In this document: piece by piece, positions 25,604 to 32,624 of the stretch | Numbering within the stretch: the stretch's first letter is position 1 | How the letters are laid out: every line of letters starts with the position of its first letter | Assembly: GCA_031277685.1 (NCBI GenBank) | Contig: JAITLV010000257.1 | Span: 1-64,000, forward strand | Source of the DNA: Sphingobacterium sp. | Lineage (GTDB): Bacteria > Bacteroidota > Bacteroidia > Sphingobacteriales > Sphingobacteriaceae | DNA length: 64,000 bases | Direction: 5' to 3' | The notes under the pieces: generated by a model | Told to the model about the DNA's origin: nothing | The model's input: only the letters and a program-made list of their open reading frames with translations | The model's database searches: none | Position numbers and translations under genes: made by a program

Positions 25604-25769
25604 CACAAAACGATTCATTGTAGAAGAAATATCAGGATCATATCAGGTTTATGATACTACAAAATTGGTTTATATCACTAAGCCTTGCCCTAAAGAAGTA
25701 GCAGAGGAAATCGCAGAAGATTTCGAAAAAATGAGCAACAAAGATTTTTCACCATTATTAAAAAAGTAA
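25596..25769 (+). CDS. small phage protein
   Basis: 57 residues (MDSTKRFIVEEISGSYQVYD...). It has a beta hairpin then a helix. It starts inside the end of the previous gene. Function unknown. Confidence 0.55.
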   Translation: MDSTKRFIVEEISGSYQVYDTTKLVYITKPCPKEVAEEIAEDFEKMSNKDFSPLLKK

Positions 25770-25772
25770 TTC

Positions 25773-26024
25773 ATGAAAACTACAGAAGAAATAAAAGCAA
25801 TTTGGGGTGAAGACCTCTTTGAAACATTTGCCGATCACTTTGATGAAGAAGGATGGCTAACGGCCGAATGGCCTACTATATTGGAGAGAGAACTAAGGGA
25901 TTGGGATGAACACTTTCGTGATACACATGAAAAATCAACAGCCTACGGCCGGATGTATAACATAGATTTCGAAGAAAATGAAGACGGTACCAAGATCAGA
26001 AGGACAGACACTCCAACCCATTAG
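25773..26024 (+). CDS. small acidic phage protein
   Basis: 83 residues, strongly acidic and Trp-rich (DHFDEEGWLTAEWPTILERE). The acidity would suit a DNA mimic or inhibitor of a nucleic-acid-binding protein; this is speculation from composition only. Confidence 0.55.
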   Translation: MKTTEEIKAIWGEDLFETFADHFDEEGWLTAEWPTILERELRDWDEHFRDTHEKSTAYGRMYNIDFEENEDGTKIRRTDTPTH

Positions 26025-26256
26025 CCTGAAGGATAAAATAAATAGAGGTCGGCAGTTAAAATTTAGCAGGGAATATCGATCTATTAGCCAATCTGAATTA
26101 TGCAGGCAAGTAAAGGGACTTTCTCAATCAAACTTATCACGGTTTGAAAAAGGCTTAGGGTATATATCTGATGATGTATTGATCAAAGCCATGTCGGTTT
26201 TAAACTTCCCCTTTAACTGGCTAGACGTTCCTAGCATTAAAATAAAATTCAACTGA
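25978..26256 (+). CDS. XRE-type helix-turn-helix protein
   Basis: Up to 92 residues. The core is GRQLKFSREYRSISQSELCR followed by GLSQSNLSRFEKGLG, an XRE/Cro HTH. The 25978 start overlaps the preceding gene by 47 bp; translation may begin later with a non-ATG codon. The HTH resembles that of the ImmA/IrrE protein at 56455-57513 (GLSQSNLSKFEKGMG) but carries no peptidase domain. Confidence 0.7.
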   Translation: MKTVPRSEGQTLQPISLKDKINRGRQLKFSREYRSISQSELCRQVKGLSQSNLSRFEKGLGYISDDVLIKAMSVLNFPFNWLDVPSIKIKFN

Positions 26257-26257
26257 G

Positions 26258-26449
26258 ATGACCACCCAGGAAATAGGACAACTAATCGAACTGCTACACG
26301 GCACAGATATGAGCAAGGAGGAAATAGCATTAATAATGGGTTGTCCTGTTTCCTCAATAGAAGAATTAGACAAACAAATAATGACTTTCCACTCACGAGT
26401 TAAGTTCGACAAGTACAGAGAGGTTATTGTGAAGGAAAGTAAAGTTTAG
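26258..26449 (+). CDS. small HTH-like phage protein
   Basis: 63 residues. LIELLHGTDMSKEEIALIMG followed by CPVSSIEELDKQ reads as a helix-turn-helix. It lies one base after the preceding stop. Function unknown. Confidence 0.55.
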   Translation: MTTQEIGQLIELLHGTDMSKEEIALIMGCPVSSIEELDKQIMTFHSRVKFDKYREVIVKESKV

Positions 26450-26462
26450 AAAGGAGAAAGGA

Positions 26463-27167
26463 ATGACCCACGGATCACTATTCAGCGGTATAGGTGGCTT
26501 TGATTACGCAGCTGCGCAAACCCACATAAAAAACATATTCCACTGCGAGTGGATCGAAAGTAAACGAAAAATATTAGAACATCATTTTCCAAAATCAATA
26601 AGTCATGGAGACATCACAGAAACAGACTTCACTGTTTACCGAAAAAGAATTGACATCCTATCCGGTGGATTCCCTTGCCAAGACGCAAGTATCGCCAAAC
26701 AATGGGGTGAAGGTCAACAGGGGCTTCAAGGACAAAGGACAGGACTATTCTATGAAATGTGTAGAGCTATTTCCGAAATCAAACCAAGATACATTATCTC
26801 CGAAAATGTCTCTAACATTCTTAAAACTAACAAAGGGCAAGACTTTAGCGCAATACTCACCGAATTATCCCGAATGGGGTACAATGCAGAATGGAGAGTT
26901 TGCCGTGCGTCAGATGTCGGTGCCCCACACCACCGATCAAGGTTGTATTTGGTTGCTTACCCCAGTTTCTTCCGACTGCAACAGGGACAGACTTTCTTTT
27001 CCTATGTTCAAGAGACGTCATCACCGAGGTCCTGGGACATTGCCGGAGCATCTGTACAGATTATGGGGGGGGTACCTGGAAGAGTGAACCCCCAGCTTTA
27101 TGCGTGGATGATGGGGTACCCTCTAAATTGGTTAGGGAATCCTTACATGGGTATGGAAATGCAATAG
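26463..27167 (+). CDS. C5 cytosine DNA methyltransferase, frame broken at a G8 tract
   Basis: The open frame gives 234 residues with motif I (LFSGIGGFDYAA), motif IV with the catalytic Cys (GGFPCQDASIA), motif VI (ISENV) and motif VIII (GAPHHRSRLYLVA). After the G8 tract at 27065-27072 this frame continues only as a short tail. Motif X (HGYGNAIVPEIAMRIF), needed for cofactor binding, lies in another frame up to 27232. One extra G would join the two into a compact enzyme of about 256 residues. No restriction partner is near. It is probably an orphan protective or regulatory methylase. Confidence 0.85.
   Translation: MTHGSLFSGIGGFDYAAAQTHIKNIFHCEWIESKRKILEHHFPKSISHGDITETDFTVYRKRIDILSGGFPCQDASIAKQWGEGQQGLQGQRTGLFYEMCRAISEIKPRYIISENVSNILKTNKGQDFSAILTELSRMGYNAEWRVCRASDVGAPHHRSRLYLVAYPSFFRLQQGQTFFSYVQETSSPRSWDIAGASVQIMGGVPGRVNPQLYAWMMGYPLNWLGNPYMGMEMQ
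26605..27087 (+). CDS. overlapping open frame inside the methyltransferase, uncertain
   Basis: A second frame (160 codons, METSQKQTSLFTEKELTSYP...) stays open across methyltransferase motifs IV to VIII. Proteins of this very appearance (METSQ-type starts, later YPEWGTMQNGEF) are, to my recollection, annotated in Bacteroidota phages alongside C5 methylases. It may be an expressed overlapping gene or a frame shadow kept open by motif conservation. Confidence 0.25.
   Translation: METSQKQTSLFTEKELTSYPVDSLAKTQVSPNNGVKVNRGFKDKGQDYSMKCVELFPKSNQDTLSPKMSLTFLKLTKGKTLAQYSPNYPEWGTMQNGEFAVRQMSVPHTTDQGCIWLLTPVSSDCNRDRLSFPMFKRRHHRGPGTLPEHLYRLWGGYLEE
27065..27072 (+). repeat. G8 homopolymer, possible phase-variation tract
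   Basis: Eight consecutive G bases lie exactly where the methyltransferase frame is lost. With nine G the N-terminal frame runs into motif X. Poly-G tracts of this length slip during replication in many bacteria. Confidence 0.7.
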
Positions 27168-27232
27168 TCCCTGAGATAGCGATGAGAATTTTTAAACGAA
27201 TAAAAGAAATTGACCATGAGCACAAACACTAA
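27073..27232 (+). pseudogene. out-of-frame 3' end of the methyltransferase
   Basis: This segment encodes GTWKSEPPALCVDDGVPSK, then LHGYGNAIVPEIAMRIFKRI, the typical C-terminus of small C5 methylases including motif X. It has no start codon of its own in a suitable place and is in a different frame from motifs I-VIII. Confidence 0.75.
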
Positions 27233-27353
27233 AATAGACGATATAATTGCGTTTATCCGAATTGAGTTCCAGGATGGTAAGATGTCGGAAGAAACAGCTA
27301 ACGAATTAATTCGGATGCAGGAAGATCTAAGGAAAATGATCTATTGCGATTAA
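27216..27353 (+). CDS. small phage protein
   Basis: 45 residues (MSTNTKIDDIIAFIRIEFQD...), one amphipathic helix pair. It overlaps the methyltransferase 3' end. Function unknown. Confidence 0.5.
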   Translation: MSTNTKIDDIIAFIRIEFQDGKMSEETANELIRMQEDLRKMIYCD

Positions 27354-27359
27354 CTAACC

Positions 27360-27635
27360 ATGCCCAATATGTTTTTAGAAACTATAAAATCAGACTTACT
27401 TATAAGCCAACCGCATGCTCATGAGTGTCTAAAACTGCTTTTAGAAGGTGGTGAATTAACTATAAAAATTTCTGAGAAAAAAGCGATCATCAATATGTAC
27501 AAGGAAAACGAGTTTGAAATGAACTTTGATGTTGCTAAATGCTACTTAGAATTAGGTTTGCTCAATTGCACTGGTGGCAGTTTTGAGTACAACGAACGAC
27601 ACTACTATTTTGTTAACCCCACCCCTATCATATAG
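27360..27635 (+). CDS. hypothetical phage protein
   Basis: 91 residues (MPNMFLETIKSDLLISQPHA...), mixed alpha/beta, soluble. Function unknown. Confidence 0.55.
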   Translation: MPNMFLETIKSDLLISQPHAHECLKLLLEGGELTIKISEKKAIINMYKENEFEMNFDVAKCYLELGLLNCTGGSFEYNERHYYFVNPTPII

Positions 27636-27655
27636 GGGTATAAAGAAGAAGAGAG

Positions 27656-27907
27656 ATGCAATTAGACATAGATTTCAATATCAAATCCATCCATGATGAT
27701 GAGACCAAAACCAATAAGGTAAGCGTCTCTGTGGATAGTAATAAGAGCGTTTTAGAACATTTAACCGCTCTTGAAATGGCTAAACAAGCATTAGCCAACG
27801 CACTAGAAGCATACGTAAAAGTGATGCCAAAAGGCATGGTCACGGAAAAGGAGTATGAAGAATTAATAAGCACCCCACTTAAAAAATTGAAAGGGTTTGA
27901 GGTATGA
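27656..27907 (+). CDS. hypothetical phage protein
   Basis: 83 residues. The N-terminal strands (LDIDFNIKSIHDDETKTNKV) are followed by a long helix. It overlaps the next gene by 4 bp. Function unknown. Confidence 0.55.
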   Translation: MQLDIDFNIKSIHDDETKTNKVSVSVDSNKSVLEHLTALEMAKQALANALEAYVKVMPKGMVTEKEYEELISTPLKKLKGFEV

Positions 27908-28314
27908 TTTCAGCAAACGAACTCCGAGTCGGAAACATTGTAAAAGATGCTGATTGCAGTATTTGTACTATTCGATCAATAGACAGCGAAAGATCATATA
28001 CCTACAAAGGTATAATCTATACAGGTACTGCATCTGTATTCATTCATAAATACAATGGCACTACTGGAAAATGGATAGAATCACTTTCGCCTATAAAGCT
28101 GACAGAGGAAATACTATTGAAGTGTGGAGCAAAGAAAGACGGATGGGAATTTAAATTAAAAGCTTGTGCATTGGAAATAACAATTCGTCTAAATGCTGGA
28201 TATGTTTATTGTGAATTTGGAAATGTGTATTTGGGTGATAGGATTACTTATTTACATGAGCTTCAAAACCTTGTATACGGACTTTCTAAAAGAGAATTGG
28301 ATGTAAAGCTATGA
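27904..28314 (+). CDS. phage protein with an ANELRVGN-type start
   Basis: 136 residues. MISANELRVGNIVKDADCSI, then PIKLTEEILLKCGAKK and YLHELQNLVYGLSKRELDVKL match a frequent small protein of Bacteroidota phages with 'ELRIGN ... I-LTEE-L-KCGF ... LHQLQNLY-ALTG-EL' hallmarks. The role is unknown. Confidence 0.75.
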   Translation: MISANELRVGNIVKDADCSICTIRSIDSERSYTYKGIIYTGTASVFIHKYNGTTGKWIESLSPIKLTEEILLKCGAKKDGWEFKLKACALEITIRLNAGYVYCEFGNVYLGDRITYLHELQNLVYGLSKRELDVKL

Positions 28315-28373
28315 CCCTCACCAAACAACAAAGAGAAGCGCTCCGACTGAAGTATTCGGGGCGCCGCGCTTAA
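28311..28373 (+). pseudogene. truncated N-terminus of an HNH-type phage gene
   Basis: Twenty codons (MTLTKQQREALRLKYSGRRA) then a stop. Intact relatives begin '...LTKEQREALRLKYGGRCAYCG...' and continue as zinc/HNH proteins. Here the frame ends right at the point where the convergent minus-strand gene stops (28374), as if a deletion joined the two. Confidence 0.5.
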
Positions 28374-28646
28374 TCAACCAACCGCTTCAATTCTTGGCGT
28401 AACTTCTCCAATCAAATGCAAATCCACTGCTGGAATAGAATAAGTATGATTTTCATATACCCATTCTCCCATCTGGTCTTTGTAAAGGTTAATTGAATAG
28501 AGAAATCCTGCTTTTGTTCCGTTTGGTAATACGTGCTTTGTATAAATAGTAACACGTGATTTTTGAGAATCTAAAATTTCCTTTTGAGTAGATTCGTTAG
28601 CAATAATTATAGCATCATCTATTGCTTTTTTTAATACTTGGTTCAT
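28374..28646 (-). CDS. hypothetical phage protein
   Basis: 90 residues (MNQVLKKAIDDAIIIANEST...). An N-terminal helix is followed by strands (TIYTKHVLPNGTKAGFLYSI). It is one of two minus-strand genes inside the rightward early region, so it may be expressed separately, possibly in the lysogen. Confidence 0.6.
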   Translation of the reverse strand: MNQVLKKAIDDAIIIANESTQKEILDSQKSRVTIYTKHVLPNGTKAGFLYSINLYKDQMGEWVYENHTYSIPAVDLHLIGEVTPRIEAVG

Positions 28647-28713
28647 AAAATTGTTTTTGTTTATATGGCAAACTTACATAGTCTATTTGAACATTTTGGA
28701 AGGGGGTACACTA

Positions 28714-29406
28714 TTACGACTTCACCACTGGATCAACCCAATAAACCGAATGATCTGTAAATGTCAATAAATCTTTAGGTGAAACCGAACATTTAATCAT
28801 ATCCTGAACACCATCACCAAGTATAAACTGTAAGTTTTCCTGCACGGATATTTCGCCAGATATAATGCTTCCCTCATCAATGAAATACAAATCGGTATTA
28901 ATTATGTTTATTCTATTTCTAGCTATCCAATCAGTAAGTTCAACTTTGGTCAATTGCTTAACACGACTAGCAGCTTCTCGCGCTTCTTGAAGATCATCAA
29001 TAATAGTTTCAGGGTAAGCATAATTTAAAAATTTTTCATACCTATCAAAAAAACCTGTCCTAATAGCTGCATTTCTGAGAAACAGCTTTTCGCCATAATC
29101 TCCTATTTCAATTCTATAGTCTTCTAATGTCTTCATATCATTTTCTATAAAAACGCTACCAAATAGCGCTTCGTTTTCAATATTCTCTAAAGCTTCCTGG
29201 ATAGGTAAGATGTGAGGCTCTTGAAACGGTATATTAGTCCATCCATAGCAATCTAAAGCAACGAGCCAATCCATAACATTAGGCACAGTGATAGCCTTCC
29301 AGGTTACATTTTCATTATCCTCGCTATCACTTGGAGCAATCAACACATTATATCCCTGCGCCTGCAATTTTCTCAATATGCCATGCGTTACCTTGACAAA
29401 CTTCAT
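28714..29406 (-). CDS. hypothetical phage protein
   Basis: 230 residues. It begins MKFVKVTHGILRKLQAQGYN and contains AREAASRVKQLTKVELTDWI and a beta-rich C-terminus. It has no membrane segment or known motif. It is divergent from the SRAP gene and has the same orientation as the lysogeny genes. It may be a lysogen-expressed gene. Confidence 0.6.
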   Translation of the reverse strand: MKFVKVTHGILRKLQAQGYNVLIAPSDSEDNENVTWKAITVPNVMDWLVALDCYGWTNIPFQEPHILPIQEALENIENEALFGSVFIENDMKTLEDYRIEIGDYGEKLFLRNAAIRTGFFDRYEKFLNYAYPETIIDDLQEAREAASRVKQLTKVELTDWIARNRINIINTDLYFIDEGSIISGEISVQENLQFILGDGVQDMIKCSVSPKDLLTFTDHSVYWVDPVVKS

Positions 29407-29440
29407 TTTTCTTGGTACTTTTAAATAAATATAAGCAATT

Positions 29441-30127
29441 ATGTGTTATCATACTTCGACGCCCAGCGCAGCGCAATTGGTTAAAGAATTCAAAAAGATT
29501 CAGGTAAACTACAATGGTGATGAGATCTTCCATGTGACAGGCTTTACGCGTCCATATCTTCCGGTTACACTGAATGCTGATCCTGGATCTATTGTTCCGG
29601 CTCGATGGAAACTGATACCTTTTTGGGTAAAGACGGAGGATGATGCAGCCAAATACGCCAACACATTAAATGCCGAATCTGAATCAATCTTTGAAAAAGC
29701 TTCGTATAAAAATTACATTGGGAAAACCCGGGGATTGCTTTATGTTAATGGATTCTATGAACCCCACAAAGTAGCAGGGCAAAAGGATTCCGAAAACTAT
29801 TACATCTACACCCCAAGCAAGGAAATTTTCACACTTGGAGTTGTCTACAGCGATTTCAAAGACTACGAGACTGACAATGTCTATCCTACTTTCTCGGTGA
29901 TCACAACAAAGGCCAATCCTCTTTTGGAAGAAATCCACAACGAGAAAAAACGCATGCCGTTAATCATTCCCCCGGCCAATAGGGATGCTTGGTTGAACGC
30001 AAAGACTAAAGAGGACGTACAGCAATTGATGATTCCTTACAATGGCGAACTATCGGCACACAAAGTTTTTCGAGTAACTGGCGCAAAGGGAGATACCAAT
30101 CGGCCAGATATACAAAATGGAATTTAA
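29441..30127 (+). CDS. SRAP-family (YedK/HMCES-type) abasic-site protein
   Basis: 228 residues with all SRAP landmarks: Cys2 (MCYHTS), which forms the thiazolidine crosslink to abasic sites; NTLNAESES (the conserved Asn); NGFYEP (the catalytic Glu, as in GFYEW); and IHNEKKRMPLII (the catalytic His before RMP). It shields abasic sites in single-stranded DNA. A phage copy may protect its replicating genome, especially after SOS induction. It has its own upstream region facing the divergent gene. Confidence 0.92.
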   Translation: MCYHTSTPSAAQLVKEFKKIQVNYNGDEIFHVTGFTRPYLPVTLNADPGSIVPARWKLIPFWVKTEDDAAKYANTLNAESESIFEKASYKNYIGKTRGLLYVNGFYEPHKVAGQKDSENYYIYTPSKEIFTLGVVYSDFKDYETDNVYPTFSVITTKANPLLEEIHNEKKRMPLIIPPANRDAWLNAKTKEDVQQLMIPYNGELSAHKVFRVTGAKGDTNRPDIQNGI

Positions 30128-30139
30128 GTATTTTTCCTA

Positions 30140-30171
30140 TTGACAAATTACTAATATTATTAGTAATTTTG
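30140..30171 (+). promoter_or_regulatory. promoter overlapped by a 25-bp palindrome
   Basis: A perfect inverted repeat with 12-bp arms around one central base spans 30145-30169. It lies between a TTG at 30140-30142 and a -7-like TAATTTTG at 30164-30171, directly before the ATG at 30177. The spacer is longer than the 19 bp consensus. This looks like an operator controlling the last two early genes. Confidence 0.55.
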
Positions 30172-30176
30172 TTTTT

Positions 30177-30638
30177 ATGAAACCGCTAGAAGTCCATTGT
30201 AGAAATAGGGTAATGTATGTTCGTATGAGCATAGAGGATAAGGGTATGGGCATGCGTGATTACTATCTGTACGATAAGAACGGTAAATCATTCTACATTT
30301 TCAGACGATCACAGGGAGTATGGGAACTGGCTTACGGTGTTATGCCTGATGATGTAAGGGAAGCTTGTATCGACGCATTGATATTGAGGTATGACCACGA
30401 TTCGCCAGAGCTCTTTTACACCAACGGCAAACGAAACGTCGTCCGGATCAGCGCCAAGAAAGGCGGCATCTGGCACGTATATGTAAATACAACATATGTA
30501 GCTTCGATCCAATACGATGAGTTCGCGAAAAAGTTTGAATACCACCTTGACGACAACACTCCACTGACTGTCGAGCATATCGAAAAATATATTGGTATGA
30601 TCCAACGTAACGAAATAAAATGGGTTCGTGAAAGATGA
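30177..30638 (+). CDS. hypothetical phage protein
   Basis: 153 residues, beta-rich (MKPLEVHCRNRVMYVRMSIE ... YYLYDKNGKSFYIF). It overlaps the next gene by 4 bp. Function unknown. Confidence 0.6.
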   Translation: MKPLEVHCRNRVMYVRMSIEDKGMGMRDYYLYDKNGKSFYIFRRSQGVWELAYGVMPDDVREACIDALILRYDHDSPELFYTNGKRNVVRISAKKGGIWHVYVNTTYVASIQYDEFAKKFEYHLDDNTPLTVEHIEKYIGMIQRNEIKWVRER

Positions 30639-30874
30639 AAAGCATAATGTTCCGGTGTTTAGTTGACGGCATTCCCCAGTATGTCGATATATCACAATTA
30701 TATGGCGGTAGAGACTTCCAAGTTATGATCAATGGTAGATTCAATCACGATATCACTCTTAGGGGTGATGCTTGGGTAATACTCCCCAACAACTCAAGCT
30801 GGCTGACCACCGATGAGCTGACTATATTTATGGATCATTTCGATGCAGAGATTGTGTTTGAGGAAGAGATATAA
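30635..30874 (+). CDS. hypothetical phage protein
   Basis: 79 residues (MKSIMFRCLVDGIPQYVDIS...), alpha/beta. It is the last gene of the rightward early operon, ending just before the terminator. Function unknown. Confidence 0.6.
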   Translation: MKSIMFRCLVDGIPQYVDISQLYGGRDFQVMINGRFNHDITLRGDAWVILPNNSSWLTTDELTIFMDHFDAEIVFEEEI

Positions 30875-30875
30875 A

Positions 30876-30907
30876 AAAAGGCCGAGAATACGAAAACCCG
30901 GCCTTTT
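30876..30907. terminator. terminator between early and late operons
   Basis: A 9-bp stem (AAAAGGCCG with CGGCCTTTT) lies between the convergent early and late transcription units. The T run on the plus strand and the A run on its left allow use in both directions. Confidence 0.75.
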
Positions 30908-30961
30908 AAATTTAATTACTTTCTATGGACAGTTAAATAACAACTAGTCTTAAGTTTTGTT

Positions 30962-31723
30962 TTAAAACCCAATCAATTTGAATTTCCCATAATAATACGG
31001 CTTCCAATCTCCGGTGACAGTGTTATACATATAACTTGTTCCAACCTTCACTTTACCAATATTTATACCGACATCAGCGCCAAAATGAGCCTGCCCATCG
31101 TACATTACCATAGAACTACCTTCTATTTTAAGGCTTGGCTCTTTTGCTTCTATTTTAAGGCGTTTGACACCATTTATTGTCGCTCTAGGATCATTTATCC
31201 AAAAATCAATATAATGCTTCTTAGGTGCTATAAAGCTGCTCTTTTTCCAATATTCTGCATAGTTAATTTCAGCATTATATTTAAAATTAAAGTGACCATT
31301 GCCCGATGTGTCTTTCGGTTTTACATATTGAATGTTAGCCCATTTGTCTGAGTAATAAAAACCTGTATCAGTCTTTTCAGCTTTCAACAATTTCCCCTCC
31401 AATGAAGCGGAATAACTTGCATAATAAGTCAATTGCTTATCTCTAATATTAAGTAGCTTAGTAACGCTATCCAACTTTTTTTTGTCTGAACTATCTCTGA
31501 TCTCCTTGATACTTTTGACTATATTTTCCTTGTCAGACATGATTGTGTGCTGCAAACCCTGATTGTCCAATTTTTGTTTAAGGTTTTCAACATCCAGCTT
31601 AACATTTTCTTTTGCTTGTTGTGCTATCTGACTATCTTTTACCTGCTCACTTTTCTTTAAGAGTAGGTATGTAAGTACTCCAACGGCAATAAATAAAACA
31701 ACTATTAAAATCTTATTTTTCAT
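30962..31723 (-). CDS. membrane-anchored coiled-coil protein near the lysis genes
   Basis: 253 residues. One N-terminal membrane helix (KILIVVLFIAVGVLTYLLL) is followed by a coiled coil (about 30-110) and a beta-rich C-terminal domain ending FKLIGF. It overlaps the next gene by 4 bp. Its place beside the endolysin suggests a spanin-like or lysis accessory role, but similarity to named spanins is not visible. Confidence 0.65.
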   Translation of the reverse strand: MKNKILIVVLFIAVGVLTYLLLKKSEQVKDSQIAQQAKENVKLDVENLKQKLDNQGLQHTIMSDKENIVKSIKEIRDSSDKKKLDSVTKLLNIRDKQLTYYASYSASLEGKLLKAEKTDTGFYYSDKWANIQYVKPKDTSGNGHFNFKYNAEINYAEYWKKSSFIAPKKHYIDFWINDPRATINGVKRLKIEAKEPSLKIEGSSMVMYDGQAHFGADVGINIGKVKVGTSYMYNTVTGDWKPYYYGKFKLIGF

Positions 31724-32007
31724 CTCACACCTCCATTTTTAAGCGAGTCGATTACGATATCACGATTCTTTATCTGTGCATCCTTGAACAATATTGCGTT
31801 TGTATAGTCATCCAATTGCTTTTCAACCTTTTCCATCCTTTTACGTAAATAAGCCACCTGCTCAGTACAATCATTATTCCTGTCATCATTAGTCGTAAAG
31901 AGTTTATTGATGAAAGTCGTTAATAGTACCGTTACAAAAAACACCACAAACGCAAGTGGATATTTGTTTATTGTCCGAACTCTTTTTTCTACTGCTTCCT
32001 CTGCCAT
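31720..32007 (-). CDS. small membrane protein, candidate holin or spanin
   Basis: 95 residues: a short basic N-terminus, one membrane helix (KYPLAFVVFFVTVLLTTFIN) and a coiled-coil tail (QVAYLRKRMEKVEKQLDDYT). It shares one base with the endolysin stop. A single-span protein next to an endolysin is a reasonable holin or inner-membrane spanin candidate. Confidence 0.6.
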   Translation of the reverse strand: MAEEAVEKRVRTINKYPLAFVVFFVTVLLTTFINKLFTTNDDRNNDCTEQVAYLRKRMEKVEKQLDDYTNAILFKDAQIKNRDIVIDSLKNGGVR

Positions 32008-32624
32008 TACTTCATCATATTATAAAATTGCTTAACCAATGGAATAACCTTGTCTATTCCGATCAATCCCCCATTTACCCGACGACGGATAACTTTTATA
32101 TCTTCGTCACTCACCGATTTAACCAAGTTCCATAAACGCTTTTGATTGAACATAAATACAGCAGATTCCAACGGGTATTTAGTAGCAACCAAATCGGGAT
32201 TATTAACGCAATCCTCACCTATCCATTTGCTGAATAATGCGCACATTTCTTTACCGGTTAATTGCATCCATCCACGGCCACGGTATTTATATCCCTCACC
32301 TTTTCCGTTCCCCATACGGTTATCATAAACGAAGTTACCTAGCTTCTCCGGTTGACGTAGGTATTGTTCCGCCAAGGCATCGCTCGTGAAGCGGGATGGC
32401 CATGTGTTACGGAGCGCGCGAACAGTGGTGTATCGCATATCCTCAACCACTATCGAAAAGTCTCCGCTTTCATGTACAAGGTTTCCCCAAAACTGAGCAG
32501 TCATTGCTTTTGTCGGTATTTCGAAATGACACTGAAACTTAGTCAATGTTTCGTTACCAAGGATGCCGTCGGGAAGCGACCCGACGACTCTTTGGATGTG
32601 TTGTATTGATTCTTTCTTTGTCAT
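32007..32624 (-). CDS. GH19-type endolysin
   Basis: 205 residues. The N-terminal part reads as a peptidoglycan-binding-like segment (SIQHIQRVVGSLPDGILGNE). The catalytic GH19 chitinase-like core follows: FWGNLVHESGDF with the expected Glu, then YKYRGRGWMQLTG, the hallmark motif. It should cleave glycan strands of peptidoglycan at lysis. It has no signal peptide, so export would depend on a holin. Confidence 0.9.
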   Translation of the reverse strand: MTKKESIQHIQRVVGSLPDGILGNETLTKFQCHFEIPTKAMTAQFWGNLVHESGDFSIVVEDMRYTTVRALRNTWPSRFTSDALAEQYLRQPEKLGNFVYDNRMGNGKGEGYKYRGRGWMQLTGKEMCALFSKWIGEDCVNNPDLVATKYPLESAVFMFNQKRLWNLVKSVSDEDIKVIRRRVNGGLIGIDKVIPLVKQFYNMMK

